From contig JANNPZ010000068.1 of the NCBI GenBank assembly GCA_031400505.1, positions 62,001 through 126,000 on the forward strand: a stretch of DNA of 64,000 nucleotides, read 5' to 3'. The notes under the pieces are model-generated. The model saw only the letters and a program-made list of their open reading frames with translations. It made no database searches and was not told the DNA's origin. The position numbers and the translations under genes were made by a program. Positions 8,659-17,818 of the stretch are shown piece after piece (positions within the stretch are counted from its first letter, which is position 1; each line of letters begins with the position of its first letter). This stretch comes from JAIYDJ01 sp031400505 (GTDB lineage Bacteria; Pseudomonadota; Alphaproteobacteria; Rhodobacterales; Rhodobacteraceae).

Positions 8659-9555
8659 TCAGGCCTCCGGATCGGCCACATAGCGCCGCCAGTTGTGCTG
8701 TTCCACAAATCCCAGCACCGATTTGATCTTGCGGTTCGACAGCAGGCTTTCATAGGGCTCCACGTTGCGCGACAGCGGCACGTCGGGGAAAAACCGCGCC
8801 AGCAATTCTGCGTTGGGTTGGCACACCGAATTGGTGTCGTTGCAGGCGTTGAACACCTGAAACCCAAGGCCATCCTTGCGCAGGCAAAGGTCAACAATCT
8901 GTCCCAGATCGCGCGCGTCGATATAGCTGAAGGCGATGCGGCGGCGCTGGCCGGGGTCGGCAAAGAAGCCGGGGAAGCGGTGATACTCGTCCGGCTCGAT
9001 CACATTTCCAATCCGCAACGCATAGATATCGGCACCGGAGCGGCGCGCAAAGCTGCGGGCAGTCACCTCGTTCACCGCTTTCGACATGCCGTAGCTGTCC
9101 ATCGGGTCGATGTCGTAGTCTTCATCAAGGGGCAGCACTTTGGGGTCTACGTTTCCATCACTGAAACAAACGCCGTAGGTTGTTTCCGAACTGGCAACAA
9201 TCACCTTGCGGATTCCCATTTTGATTGCCGCTTCAACCACGTTGTAGGTGCCCATCACATTGACCCGGTATGTTTCGGTATCGGGTGCGAGCAACAGGCG
9301 CGGGACGGCGGCAAAATGTACAACCGCATCAAAGGTCGCGGCACCAGTGCCCGCCTCCATCTCGTCAAACCCGGCATAGGTCTGCATCGCCGAATACATC
9401 TGGCCCGCATCGGTGATGTCGGCGATCAGGTCATGCACGCCGGGATGGTGCAGCGGAACCCGGTCCACATTCATCACCCGGTGCCCCGCCGCGGCAAGAT
9501 ATGCCACGACATGTTTGCCGGCCTTGCCCGATCCACCCGTAAACAAGACCCGCAT
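8659..9555 (-). CDS. NAD(P)-dependent epimerase/dehydratase (extended SDR)
   Basis: A 298-residue extended short-chain dehydrogenase. The Rossmann motif is at the extreme N-terminus (FTGGSGKAGKHV, GxxGxxG). The NAD-binding Asp follows at NVDRVPL, VVHFAAVPR is the NNAG-equivalent strand, SSETTYG holds the catalytic Ser/Thr and YGMSK the catalytic Tyr and Lys. Such enzymes act on nucleotide sugars or sugar acids; the sequence suggests the galactose-epimerase/uronate-dehydrogenase branch but does not fix the substrate. GGAGG lies 7 bases before the ATG at 9555, so the extra 19 residues of the longer frame are not accepted. It is divergent from parE. Confidence 0.83.
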   Translation of the reverse strand: MRVLFTGGSGKAGKHVVAYLAAAGHRVMNVDRVPLHHPGVHDLIADITDAGQMYSAMQTYAGFDEMEAGTGAATFDAVVHFAAVPRLLLAPDTETYRVNVMGTYNVVEAAIKMGIRKVIVASSETTYGVCFSDGNVDPKVLPLDEDYDIDPMDSYGMSKAVNEVTARSFARRSGADIYALRIGNVIEPDEYHRFPGFFADPGQRRRIAFSYIDARDLGQIVDLCLRKDGLGFQVFNACNDTNSVCQPNAELLARFFPDVPLSRNVEPYESLLSNRKIKSVLGFVEQHNWRRYVADPEA

Positions 9556-9652
9556 CTGCAATCCTCCGGTTGTTTGCGCCAGTCTATCTGCCGCGACGAC
9601 GCCCGGCAACAACCCTACATCTTGCGCCGGTGACCTCGGAAATGGTCTACTG

Positions 9653-11644
9653 ATGCAAAGCGCTGAAAAACCAAGAATCGAGCATCCATTGGCAAATGAC
9701 CTGCTATCCCTGCCTGCCGAAACCTATGACGCCTCGTCGATCGAAGTGCTGGAAGGGCTGGAACCGGTGCGCAAGCGGCCCGGCATGTATATCGGCGGCA
9801 CCGATGAACGGGCGCTGCACCATCTGGTGGCCGAGATTCTGGACAATTCGATGGACGAGGCGGTGGCAGGGCACGCCAACCGGATCGAGGTTGAACTGCA
9901 TTCCGATTATGCGATCACAATCCGCGACAACGGGCGGGGTATCCCGGTCGATCCGCACCCGAAATTCCCCGGCAAGTCCGCGCTGGAGGTGATTTTGTGC
10001 ACCCTGCACGCAGGGGGCAAGTTTTCGGGCAAGGCCTATCAGACAAGCGGCGGGCTGAACGGGGTGGGGTCATCCGTGGTCAATGCCCTGTCCGACACGA
10101 TGCGGGTCGAGGTCGCGCGAAACCGCGAGCTATACGCGCAGTCCTTTGCCCGCGGCATCCCGCTGGGTCCGATCCAGAAGATCGGCCCCGCCCCGAACCG
10201 GCGCGGCACCAGCGTCACCTTCCACCCCGACGCGCAGATCTTTGGCTCGCTGCATTTCAAGCCGATGCGGGTCATGAAGATGGTCCGCTCCAAAGCCTAT
10301 CTCTTTTCGGGTGTGGAGATCCGCTGGAAATCCGCCGTCCCGGATGACGACATGCCGCAAGAGGCAGTGTTTCACTTTCCCGGCGGCCTTGCCGACTACC
10401 TGACCGATCAGCTTGAAAAGACCACCACCTACGCCGACCGCCCCTTTGCCGGTCGCGTCGAGTTTCAGGACAAATACGGGGTGCCGGGGTCGGTGGAATG
10501 GGCGATCAACTGGTCACCGGTGCGCGACGGGTTCATCCAAAGTTATTGCAACACGGTGCCCACCCCCGAGGGCGGCACGCATGAGGCCGGGTTCTGGGCG
10601 GCGATCCTGAAAGGCGTGCGGACCTATGGCGAGATGGTCAAGAACCGCAAGGCCGACCTGATCACCCGTGAAGACATGCTGACAGGCGGCTGCGCACTGA
10701 TTTCGGTCTTTATCCGCGATCCGCAGTTTGTGGGTCAGACCAAGGACCGGCTTTCAACCGAAGAGGCCGCGCGGTTTGTCGAAGGGGCGGTGCGCGACCA
10801 TTTCGACACATGGCTGGCCAATGACAGCCGCTCGGCAGGGGCGATCCTCGATTTTCTGGTGCTGCGGGCCGAAGAACGCCTGAAACGCCGCGCCGAAAAG
10901 GAAACCCAGCGCAAGACGGCGACGAAAAAGCTGCGCCTGCCCGGCAAGCTGACCGACTGCACAGCGAAATCGCGCGAGGGGACGGAGTTGTTCATCGTCG
11001 AGGGGGATTCGGCAGGCGGGTCTGCCAAGGGTGCCCGGATGCGAGAAACGCAGGCGTTGCTGCCGCTGAAGGGGAAAATCCTGAACGTGCTGGGGGCGGC
11101 GTCATCCAAACTGAACGACAACTCCGAGATCCGCGACATCTGCGAGGCTTTGGGCGTGCAGATGGGCGCACGGTTTCGGGTCGATGACCTGCGCTATGAA
11201 AAGATCATCATCATGACGGACGCCGACGTGGACGGTGCCCATATCGCGTCGCTGCTGATGACCTTCTTCTTCACGCAGATGCCGCAACTGATCGACAAGG
11301 GGCACCTCTACCTTGCCTGCCCGCCGCTTTACCGGCTGACCCAAGGCGCGCGCCGCCTTTACGTGGCGGACGATGCCGAGAAAGAGATTTGGATGGCCAA
11401 GGGTCTGGGCGGCAAGGGGAAAATCGACGTGCAACGGTTCAAAGGGTTGGGAGAGATGGACGCCAAGGACCTGAAAGACACCACGATGAACCCCCTGACC
11501 CGCAAGCTGATCCGCGTGTCGATCGACGATGATACGCGCGCGGAAACCGCAGGGCTAGTGGACCGGCTGATGGGGAAACGGCCCGAACTGCGGTTCCAGT
11601 ACATCCAGGAAAACGCGCGGTTTGTGGAGGAGTTGGATGTCTGA
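9653..11644 (+). CDS. parE: DNA topoisomerase IV subunit B
   Basis: A 663-residue type IIA topoisomerase ATPase subunit. GHKL ATPase motifs are AEILDNSMDEAVAGH (Mg-binding Asn), DNGRGIPVD and the Gly-rich lid SGGLNGVGSSVVNALS. The central transducer is followed by the TOPRIM domain with IVEGDSAGGSAKGAR and MTDADVDGAHIASLL. The C-terminus ends MGKRPELRFQYIQENA as in ParE/GyrB. The length and absence of the proteobacterial GyrB insertion favour ParE, which partners ParC to decatenate chromosomes. The ATG at 9653 (MQSAEKPRIEHPLANDLL) is taken as start; the longer reading from 9413 would overlap the epimerase antisense. Confidence 0.93.
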   Translation: MQSAEKPRIEHPLANDLLSLPAETYDASSIEVLEGLEPVRKRPGMYIGGTDERALHHLVAEILDNSMDEAVAGHANRIEVELHSDYAITIRDNGRGIPVDPHPKFPGKSALEVILCTLHAGGKFSGKAYQTSGGLNGVGSSVVNALSDTMRVEVARNRELYAQSFARGIPLGPIQKIGPAPNRRGTSVTFHPDAQIFGSLHFKPMRVMKMVRSKAYLFSGVEIRWKSAVPDDDMPQEAVFHFPGGLADYLTDQLEKTTTYADRPFAGRVEFQDKYGVPGSVEWAINWSPVRDGFIQSYCNTVPTPEGGTHEAGFWAAILKGVRTYGEMVKNRKADLITREDMLTGGCALISVFIRDPQFVGQTKDRLSTEEAARFVEGAVRDHFDTWLANDSRSAGAILDFLVLRAEERLKRRAEKETQRKTATKKLRLPGKLTDCTAKSREGTELFIVEGDSAGGSAKGARMRETQALLPLKGKILNVLGAASSKLNDNSEIRDICEALGVQMGARFRVDDLRYEKIIIMTDADVDGAHIASLLMTFFFTQMPQLIDKGHLYLACPPLYRLTQGARRLYVADDAEKEIWMAKGLGGKGKIDVQRFKGLGEMDAKDLKDTTMNPLTRKLIRVSIDDDTRAETAGLVDRLMGKRPELRFQYIQENARFVEELDV

Positions 11645-11667
11645 CGGATCGGGTTCAGGCTGGATGT

Positions 11668-12069
11668 CTACTCGTTGAGTGCCTTCACATACTCAGCCAG
11701 TTGGACCAGCCGGACTGGCGTTGGCGTCATGATCCCGTCGCCCCCGTCAAAGGGCACAAGATCGCCCGCCAGCAACGGGCCGAAGTCCGGCATGACGCCA
11801 TCCGGCGGGGCGCCGGCGTATCCCCAAATCTTGGCCATCACGCGGGTCGCGGGAAAGACACCGCCGTTCCTTCGTGCAAGACGGGTCAGATCGGCGGGCC
11901 GCGCGTCCAGCGTTGTAGCCAGCGCGCCATTGCCCTTGCCGTCAGACCCATGGCAGACGGCGCAATAGCTCGCGAAATCCTCGGCTCCGGTTGGTGCAGG
12001 CTCTGGCGGCGTGCAGGCGGCGACGATGCAAAGGGCGCTGATCGGGATCATCGCGAGGCGAATGGTCAT
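11668..12069 (-). CDS. c-type cytochrome lipoprotein
   Basis: A 133-residue protein with a signal sequence ending in a probable lipobox (IVAAC, cysteine about residue 19). A single cytochrome c motif CAVCH lies near residue 36 and the likely distal Met ligand is in GVMPDFGPLL. It should be exported, lipid-anchored and carry one covalent heme on the periplasmic face, acting as a small electron carrier. It ends 24 bases from the parE stop in convergent orientation. No oxidase or reductase partner gene is nearby, so the partner is unknown. Confidence 0.83.
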   Translation of the reverse strand: MTIRLAMIPISALCIVAACTPPEPAPTGAEDFASYCAVCHGSDGKGNGALATTLDARPADLTRLARRNGGVFPATRVMAKIWGYAGAPPDGVMPDFGPLLAGDLVPFDGGDGIMTPTPVRLVQLAEYVKALNE

Positions 12070-12133
12070 GGAGTTTCTCCGTTTCAGGGCAGTATAGCAC
12101 CGTCAAGGACCCGAACCTTGATCCAGAGCATTC

Positions 12134-12814
12134 TCAGATCACGACGCGGCCCTGGTCCAGCCGCACAACCCGGTCCATCCGGGCGGCGAGTTCAAGGTTG
12201 TGGGTGGCGATCAGCGCCGACAACCCGGTGTCGCGCACGACCTGCATCAACGTCGCGAACACCTGATCCGACGTCGCGGGGTCAAGGTTGCCGGTGGGTT
12301 CATCCGCCAGCAGCAGACGCGGTGCGTTGGCCAGCGCGCGGCAGAAGGCGACCCGCTGCTGCTCGCCGCCCGACAGGGCCGCCGGGCGGTGGTCCGCTCG
12401 GGCGGCAATTCCCGTGCGGGTCAGCAGGTCCATCGCGCGGGCTTGTGCGACACTGCCTGAAACTCCATTGGAAAGTTGAGGCAACACGATGTTTTCCAAG
12501 GCAGAAAACTCGGGCAGCAAGTGGTGGAACTGATAGATGAACCCAACCTGCGCGCGCCGGGCACCGGTGCGGTCATGATCCGACAGCCCGGTCATGTCGC
12601 GACCCGACAGACGAACATGACCCGCATCGGCAGTGTCTAAAAGCCCCGCGATGTGCAGCAAGGTCGATTTCCCGGCACCCGACGGCGCCACCAATGCGAC
12701 CACTTCTCCGACAGCGACCTTTACCGAAGCCCCGCGCAGAACGATCACTTCCGACGGCTTCCCCCGGTTGTATCCCTTGTCAATACCAGCCAGGTCCAGC
12801 GCCCAATCACTCAT
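12134..12814 (-). CDS. lolD: Lipoprotein-releasing system ATP-binding protein LolD
   Basis: A 226-residue ABC ATPase. It has Walker A (APSGAGKSTLLH) near residue 44, a Q-loop (FIYQFHHLLPEFSALENIVLPQL, typical LolD/MacB wording), signature LSGGEQQR, Walker B LLLADEPTGNLD and the H-loop ATHN. LolD powers extraction of outer-membrane lipoproteins from the inner membrane onto LolA. Its start overlaps the 3' end of the upstream membrane-subunit gene by 8 bases, giving the usual lolC/E-lolD operon. The window encodes several lipoproteins that could be clients. Confidence 0.92.
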   Translation of the reverse strand: MSDWALDLAGIDKGYNRGKPSEVIVLRGASVKVAVGEVVALVAPSGAGKSTLLHIAGLLDTADAGHVRLSGRDMTGLSDHDRTGARRAQVGFIYQFHHLLPEFSALENIVLPQLSNGVSGSVAQARAMDLLTRTGIAARADHRPAALSGGEQQRVAFCRALANAPRLLLADEPTGNLDPATSDQVFATLMQVVRDTGLSALIATHNLELAARMDRVVRLDQGRVVI

Positions 12815-14090
12815 AGCGCAGCGCCTCGACCGGATTCATCCGCGCAGCGCGGCGTGCCGGAAACAATGTGATCACAAATGACAGCCCCAACGACAGCGCC
12901 GCCGCCGACGCCACATCCTGCCCCCTCAACTTGGCAGGCAGCGCATAGATCCCCCGGATCGATGGGTCCCAAACACCGCCCCCCGCCAGGTAATTCACTG
13001 CCGAAAAGATCGGATCGATATAGAGCGCGAACAGACAGCCCAACACGACGCCCGCCGCCGTCCCGACAAGCCCGGTGAACGCGCCACACATGAAAAACAC
13101 CCGCAGGATCGAGCCTTCGGTCAGCCCCATGGTGCGCAGAATGCCGATGTCGCGCCCTTTGTTCTTGACCAGCATGATCAGCCCGGACACGATGTTCATC
13201 GACGCGATCAGCACAAGGATCGACAGGATCACAAACATCACGTTGTCTTCGATGTCCAGCGCGCGCAGAAATGATCCCGACGCATCCCGCCACGTCCAGA
13301 TCAGGGCCTCTGCCCCACCGATCCGCGACACAGCCTCGCCATAGCGGTCGATCTGTTCGGGGTCCTGAACCATCACCTCGAATTCATCCGCGATGCCTTC
13401 GCGGTTGAAATAGCTTTGCGCCTCGACGAACGGCATGTAGATGCGGCTGCGATCGATCGCATAATTGCCCGAGGTGAAGACATAAACCACCTCATAGGCG
13501 TTGATCCGCGGGCTGGTGCCCATTGCCGTCTTGGTACCGGTCGGCGAAATCAGCCTCAGCTTGTCGCCAACCGTGACGCCCAGTTGCTGTGCAATGCCGG
13601 ACCCGATGGCGATGCCGCGATCAAAGGCCGCGATGTCGCCATACGCATCCGCACCGACCCCGATGCGCGGAATGGTCCGCAGATCGCCCGCGGAAATTCC
13701 ATATACCTCGGCTCCTGAACTGCCCTGACCGGCGGTGATCATGACCTGCCCTTTGACCAGGGGTGCCGCACGGACAACGCCCGGAATAGCGGCAAGTTCG
13801 GTTGCGATCGCATCGTAATCGGCAAAACCCTTCACCAGTTGCCCGGTATCGGTCAGGTGGCCTGCCGAATACACCGTGACATGGGCATTGGCCCCCAGAA
13901 TGGTATCGACAAATTCGGCACGAAACCCCGCGCGGACCGCCAAGGTGGCGATCAGGGCAAAGACCGCCAGCGTTATGCCGATCAGACTGATCCAGGTCAT
14001 CGTGCTGACGCCACCCTCGGCCCGGCGGGCGCGCAGATAGCGCCAGGCGATCATGCGTTCAAAACGCGAAAACGGGTGTGTTGTCGTCAC
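12807..14090 (-). CDS. Lipoprotein-releasing system permease LolC/LolE
   Basis: A 427-residue FtsX/MacB-type permease. It begins PFSRFERMIAWRYLRARRAEGG and MTWISLIGITLAVFALIATL (first membrane helix), followed by a large periplasmic domain of about 230 residues. Three C-terminal helices follow, including LIASMNIVSGLIMLVKNKGRDIGILRTMG, the coupling segment that contacts LolD, and it ends ARRAARMNPVEALRYE, the family hallmark. Alphaproteobacteria often have a single LolC/E hybrid forming a homodimer; no second copy is seen here. The start is taken as GTG at 14090 (VTTTHPFSRFER) because the residues upstream do not look conserved. It overlaps lolD by 8 bases. Confidence 0.9.
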   Translation of the reverse strand: MTTTHPFSRFERMIAWRYLRARRAEGGVSTMTWISLIGITLAVFALIATLAVRAGFRAEFVDTILGANAHVTVYSAGHLTDTGQLVKGFADYDAIATELAAIPGVVRAAPLVKGQVMITAGQGSSGAEVYGISAGDLRTIPRIGVGADAYGDIAAFDRGIAIGSGIAQQLGVTVGDKLRLISPTGTKTAMGTSPRINAYEVVYVFTSGNYAIDRSRIYMPFVEAQSYFNREGIADEFEVMVQDPEQIDRYGEAVSRIGGAEALIWTWRDASGSFLRALDIEDNVMFVILSILVLIASMNIVSGLIMLVKNKGRDIGILRTMGLTEGSILRVFFMCGAFTGLVGTAAGVVLGCLFALYIDPIFSAVNYLAGGGVWDPSIRGIYALPAKLRGQDVASAAALSLGLSFVITLFPARRAARMNPVEALRYE

Positions 14091-14183
14091 TGGCTGCTCT
14101 TTCTTTTTGCGCACAGGATGCGTGTTGCAGCTGGCAGCGTCAAGCAGACTGCCGGTTTGGGCCGTCAAAGCTGCAGGACGCCT

Positions 14184-14672
14184 TTACGCCGGTCGCCGCC
14201 GGAACACCTGGCGCGTCGCTGCCCACAAACCGGCAAACAGCGCCCAACCGGCCACATATCCCACGACTGCCGAAATTGCCCCATCGAATGTCGCAGGAAC
14301 TGCAGGGCGAAAATCATCCCAGGTCGCGGCGAATGTTTCGGCATCCGCAAGCCGCTGCGGCATGGTCAGTCGTTGCAACGGAGCGGCATTGCGCAACTGG
14401 TCAAGGTCTGCCGAAAGCCGGGCATGATCGGAGAAACTGCGTTGCAGGTCGGAACGACGGTCATTCAGAAACGCTGTACCGGTCAATTCCGCAAGCGCCG
14501 CCTCCGGTGTAAGCCCGTTGCGCGATGCGGATGCATCAAAATCAGCCACCACGGCCGACAGGGCGTCTACCTTGCCCGCCAGACGTTGCAGATACTGTTG
14601 CGAAAACTCGGGGAACTGGGAAAGACCCGCCGCCCCCGAGATCCCTCCAATCGTCGCCAGAATGCGCCACAT
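14184..14672 (-). CDS. DUF2937 family membrane protein
   Basis: A 162-residue protein with a hydrophobic N-terminus (MWRILATIGGISGAAGLSQF), a long, probably helical central region (FSQQYLQRLAGKVDALSAVV...LRNAAPLQRL) and a C-terminal membrane segment (AISAVVGYVAGWALFAGLWAA) ending in a basic tail RQVFRRRPA. The QFPEFSQQYLQRLAG pattern is the conserved DUF2937 motif. Function is unknown. The arrangement, helical periplasmic domain between two membrane anchors, suggests an envelope role. It lies between lolC/E and an aldo/keto reductase gene on the same strand without overlap. Confidence 0.75.
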   Translation of the reverse strand: MWRILATIGGISGAAGLSQFPEFSQQYLQRLAGKVDALSAVVADFDASASRNGLTPEAALAELTGTAFLNDRRSDLQRSFSDHARLSADLDQLRNAAPLQRLTMPQRLADAETFAATWDDFRPAVPATFDGAISAVVGYVAGWALFAGLWAATRQVFRRRPA

Positions 14673-14720
14673 TTCGTACCGTCCCCTGTTGCCTCGCGCA
14701 TGAAGTCGTTTCGCGTCGCG

Positions 14721-15707
14721 TCAGAACCTTTGCTGTGCCGCGGGTTTGTTGGCCATGATGTCTTCGATTGCCGCCATGACATCCGCTGTCATCACCGCGG
14801 CTGCATCCAGCGCCGCCAGATTGTCGGTCAACTGATCCAGCCGTGATGCGCCCAGAATCACGGTCGAGACATGGGGGTTTTGCAGGCACCACAGCAGTGC
14901 CAGATGGTGAACCGGCAGACCGGTTTGCCCGGCAAGCTTTGCCAAAGCCTTCACCTTTTCCAACCTGTCGCGCCCCTCGGCACTGTTCAGGCGGTCACGT
15001 ATCCACTCGTATCCGGGCAGGTTCGCCCGGCTGTCCTGAGGGATGCCTTCGTTGTACTTTCCAGTCAGCAAGCCGGACGCAAGTGGCGACCAGATCGTGG
15101 TGCCTAGGCCCAATTCATAAAGCGGCACATAGTCAGCTTCGACCTTCTGACGCTCGAAGAGGTTGTATTGCGGCTGCTCCATCGTGGGGGGCGTCAGCCC
15201 GTCGCGGCGGGCCACAAGATGCGCCTCGGTAATCTGTTGCGCCGACCATTCGGACGTGCCCCAGTACAGCACCTTTCCCTGGCCGATCAGGTTGTGCATT
15301 GCCCGAACGGTTTCCTCGATTGGCGTATCGATGTCAGGGCGGTGGCAGAAATACAGATCAAGGTAGTCCACGCGCAGGCGCATTAGCGCTGAATGGGCAG
15401 CGTCGGTCACATGTTTGGCCGACAGCCCGCGCTGGGTCGGTTTGGGACCACCCCAGAACACCTTGGATGATACAATATAGCTGTCGCGGCTCCAGCCGAG
15501 TTCCGCAATCGCCTGACCCATCACCAGTTCCGAACGGCCCTGCTCGTAACCCTCTGCGTTGTCATAGAAATTGATGCCGGCGTCATAGGCGGCCGACATC
15601 AGTTCTTTCGCTGGGGCGATGTCGACCTGCTTTGCGAACGTGACCCAGGACCCGAAGGAAAACGCGCTGACTTTCAAGCCGGACTTGCCTAACCGACGAT
15701 ATTCCAT
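14721..15707 (-). CDS. Aldo/keto reductase (voltage-gated K+ channel beta-subunit-like)
   Basis: A 328-residue TIM-barrel oxidoreductase. The catalytic tetrad is visible as Asp and Tyr in NFYDNAEGYEQGRSE, Lys in IVSSKVFWGG and His in LYFCHRPD. C-terminal cofactor-binding residues are in STVILGASRLDQLTDNL. The wording YRRLGKSGLKVSAFSFGSW and SAQQITEAHLVARRDGL is close to the Kv-beta/YghZ branch (AKR6/AKR14), which reduces aldehydes such as methylglyoxal with NADPH. It is 21 bases upstream of proS on the opposite side of the shared strand order (proS is transcribed first). Confidence 0.87.
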   Translation of the reverse strand: MEYRRLGKSGLKVSAFSFGSWVTFAKQVDIAPAKELMSAAYDAGINFYDNAEGYEQGRSELVMGQAIAELGWSRDSYIVSSKVFWGGPKPTQRGLSAKHVTDAAHSALMRLRVDYLDLYFCHRPDIDTPIEETVRAMHNLIGQGKVLYWGTSEWSAQQITEAHLVARRDGLTPPTMEQPQYNLFERQKVEADYVPLYELGLGTTIWSPLASGLLTGKYNEGIPQDSRANLPGYEWIRDRLNSAEGRDRLEKVKALAKLAGQTGLPVHHLALLWCLQNPHVSTVILGASRLDQLTDNLAALDAAAVMTADVMAAIEDIMANKPAAQQRF

Positions 15708-15728
15708 AGCGCTTTCTCCTGTTTTGGG

Positions 15729-17066
15729 TCATATGCCCGTGTAGATTTCGGTGATCCGTGCGACGGCGGCTTCGGGAGACAGTTCCTCGGAAACGCCCGA
15801 TCTGCGCGATGTAAGTTCGACCACCCCGTTTGCAAGGCCGCGCGGGCCGACGGTGATGCGCCAGGGCAGGCCGATCAGGTCCATCGTCGCGAATTTCGCG
15901 CCAGCGCGTTCTTCGCGGTCGTCATACAAAGGCTCCAAGTCTTTGGATTTCAGAGCTTTATAAAGGCCTTCGCAGGCCGCATCGGCAGCCGGGTCGCCCT
16001 GTTTCACGTTGACGATGCCGACCGGGAAGGGGGTCACGCCTTCGGGCCAGATGATGCCCTTGTCGTCATGGCTTGCCTCGATGATCGCACCCAACAGGCG
16101 GGACACGCCGATGCCGTGGCTGCCCATTTCGACCGGCACGCGGGTGCCTTCAGGGGTGACGACCGTTGCCCCCATCGCCTCGGAATACTTTGTTCCGAAA
16201 TAGAAAATCTGCCCGACCTCGATTCCCCGGGCGACTTTGCGGCGCTCTTCGGGGATGGCATCGAACAGGGCCGGGTCGTGCGTTTCGTCGGTGCGGGCAT
16301 AGAGGGTGGTGAACTCTTCGCAGACCTTTGCCACGGCTGCGCGGTCGTCATAGTCCACTTCGCGGGTGCCGAGTTTGAGGTCTGTCACCGCGCTATCGAA
16401 GAAAACCTCGGATTCCCCGGTACTTGCAAGCACCAGAAACTCGTGCGTGTTGTCCCCACCGATGGGGCCAGAGGCGGCGCGCATCGGGATGGCGGTCAGG
16501 CCCATCCGTTCGTATGTGCGCAGATACGACACCATATGTCGGTTATAGGCGTGAATCGCCGCATCCCGGTCGATGTCGAAGTTGTAGCCGTCCTTCATCA
16601 GAAACTCGCGCCCGCGCATCACGCCGAACCTCGGGCGCATCTCGTCCCGGAACTTCCACTGGATGTGGTAAAGCGTCAGCGGCAGATCCTTGTAGCTGTT
16701 CACATGGGCGCGGAAGATGTCGGTGATCATTTCCTCGTTGGTCGGACCATAAAGCATCTCGCGGTCCTGCCGGTCCTTGATGCGCAGCATCTCTTGCCCG
16801 TAGTCATCGTACCGACCGGATTCACGCCACAAATCAGCGGGTTGCAGGGTCGGCATCAACAGGGGGATGTGCCCTGCCCGCTCCTGTTCCTCGTTCACGA
16901 TGGCCTCGATCCGGCGCAACACGCGCAGGCCCAGCGGCAGCCAGGAATAGATACCCGCTGCCTGCTGCTTGATCATGCCCGCACGCAACATATAGCGGTG
17001 CGAGACGATCTGCGCCTCGGCGGGGTTTTCCTTGAGCACTGGCAGGAAGTAGCGGGTCAGACGCAT
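15729..17066 (-). CDS. proS: Prolyl-tRNA synthetase (short alphaproteobacterial type)
   Basis: A 445-residue class II aminoacyl-tRNA synthetase. It opens MRLTRYFLPVLKENPAEAQI; motif 1 lies around LPLGLRVLRRIEAIVNEEQ, motif 2 is FRDEMRPRFGVMRGREFLMKDGYNFD, and motif 3 contains GIGVSRLLGAIIE. A C-terminal anticodon-binding domain ends VARITEIYTGI. It lacks the long editing insertion of the gammaproteobacterial enzyme and matches the roughly 440-residue alphaproteobacterial form. ATG 17066 fits this family; the in-frame extension to 17549 lies antisense to the fasciclin gene. Confidence 0.93.
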   Translation of the reverse strand: MRLTRYFLPVLKENPAEAQIVSHRYMLRAGMIKQQAAGIYSWLPLGLRVLRRIEAIVNEEQERAGHIPLLMPTLQPADLWRESGRYDDYGQEMLRIKDRQDREMLYGPTNEEMITDIFRAHVNSYKDLPLTLYHIQWKFRDEMRPRFGVMRGREFLMKDGYNFDIDRDAAIHAYNRHMVSYLRTYERMGLTAIPMRAASGPIGGDNTHEFLVLASTGESEVFFDSAVTDLKLGTREVDYDDRAAVAKVCEEFTTLYARTDETHDPALFDAIPEERRKVARGIEVGQIFYFGTKYSEAMGATVVTPEGTRVPVEMGSHGIGVSRLLGAIIEASHDDKGIIWPEGVTPFPVGIVNVKQGDPAADAACEGLYKALKSKDLEPLYDDREERAGAKFATMDLIGLPWRITVGPRGLANGVVELTSRRSGVSEELSPEAAVARITEIYTGI

Positions 17067-17301
17067 GGGAGCCTCGGTTCGGAACTGGTTGCAGCGTTGG
17101 TAGCGGCAAGACCCCGTCCCTGCAAGCGCGGCCAGTCGGTCAGTGCACAGGTCGTACACCCCCTGTGCACCCCCTGTGCATACAGATTTCAATCCGATCA
17201 CGCGCTGTAACAAAGCCGTTTGGGCTGTAACCCGATCAAGAAGGCCCTGCGTATCTGTGTCGCATCCAATGACGGGTGACACACAAACCACGGGGACAAC
17301 C
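17067..17301. other. Divergent intergenic region between proS and the fasciclin gene
   Basis: This 235-base gap holds the 5' regions of both genes. A tandem duplication of the 11-mer CACCCCCTGTG occurs at 17157-17167 and 17168-17178. The 8-mer GCTGTAAC occurs twice, at 17204 and 17224, exactly 20 bases apart on the same face of the helix. No additional ORF with a ribosome-binding site is evident. Confidence 0.6.
17227..17255 (+). promoter_or_regulatory. Possible ECF-type promoter of the fasciclin gene
   Basis: GTAACC at 17227-17232 and CGTATC at 17250-17255 are separated by 17 bases, resembling the AAC...CGT arrangement of extracytoplasmic-function sigma promoters. The start codon is about 45 bases downstream. 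The assignment rests on pattern similarity only; which sigma factor would use it is unknown. Confidence 0.3.
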
Positions 17302-17811
17302 ATGACCAAAGCAGGATTTCTGGCGGCCGCTGCCGCGCTGACCCTTTCGACCACGGCACAGGCGCAATCCATTGTGGATATTGCTGCGGGTGACGAACGT
17401 TTCACGACGCTGGTGGCCGCCGTGACCGCGGCCGGACTGGCGGAAACCCTTGCCGGTCCCGGCCCGTTCACGGTGTTCGCACCGGTGAACGATGCCTTTG
17501 CCGCCCTGCCTGAAGGTACGGTCGAGACCCTGCTGAAGCCCGAAAACAAGGGCCAGTTGACCGACGTTCTGCTGTATCACGTCGATGACCGCACCTTGAC
17601 CGCCGCCGCCATTCCGTCGGGGTCAACCTATTTCAAACCGCTGCTGACCTCGCAGCGTCTGTGCATCACCAAGGGCGCGGACGGTGTTACGATTGCCGAT
17701 GGCACGGGTTCGGTGGCGAATGTGGTCGTGGCCGACATCATCGCCGACAACGGCGTGATCCATGTGATCGACAAGGTCCTGCTGCCGGGCACCCGCCCTG
17801 CCTGCCACTAA
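17302..17811 (+). CDS. Secreted fasciclin (FAS1)-domain protein
   Basis: A 169-residue protein with a signal peptide (MTKAGFLAAAAALTLSTTAQAQ) followed by one FAS1 domain. The H1 motif is GPGPFTVFAPVNDAFAALP near residue 51, the central YHVDD near 92 and the H2 motif NGVIHVIDKVLLPG near 152. FAS1 proteins are exported adhesion or scaffold proteins, and in alphaproteobacteria they are often stress-induced. Two cysteines (RLCITK and PACH) could pair. A single-gene unit is likely, with a terminator directly after the stop. The longer frame from 17143 is rejected because it would place the signal peptide internally. Confidence 0.88.
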   Translation: MTKAGFLAAAAALTLSTTAQAQSIVDIAAGDERFTTLVAAVTAAGLAETLAGPGPFTVFAPVNDAFAALPEGTVETLLKPENKGQLTDVLLYHVDDRTLTAAAIPSGSTYFKPLLTSQRLCITKGADGVTIADGTGSVANVVVADIIADNGVIHVIDKVLLPGTRPACH

Positions 17812-17818
17812 GGCAAAT

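Noticed and set aside
12103..12121. Small TCAAGG/CCTTGA hairpin downstream of lolD
   Set aside because: The stem is six base pairs with no T-run on either strand; it is not a convincing terminator.
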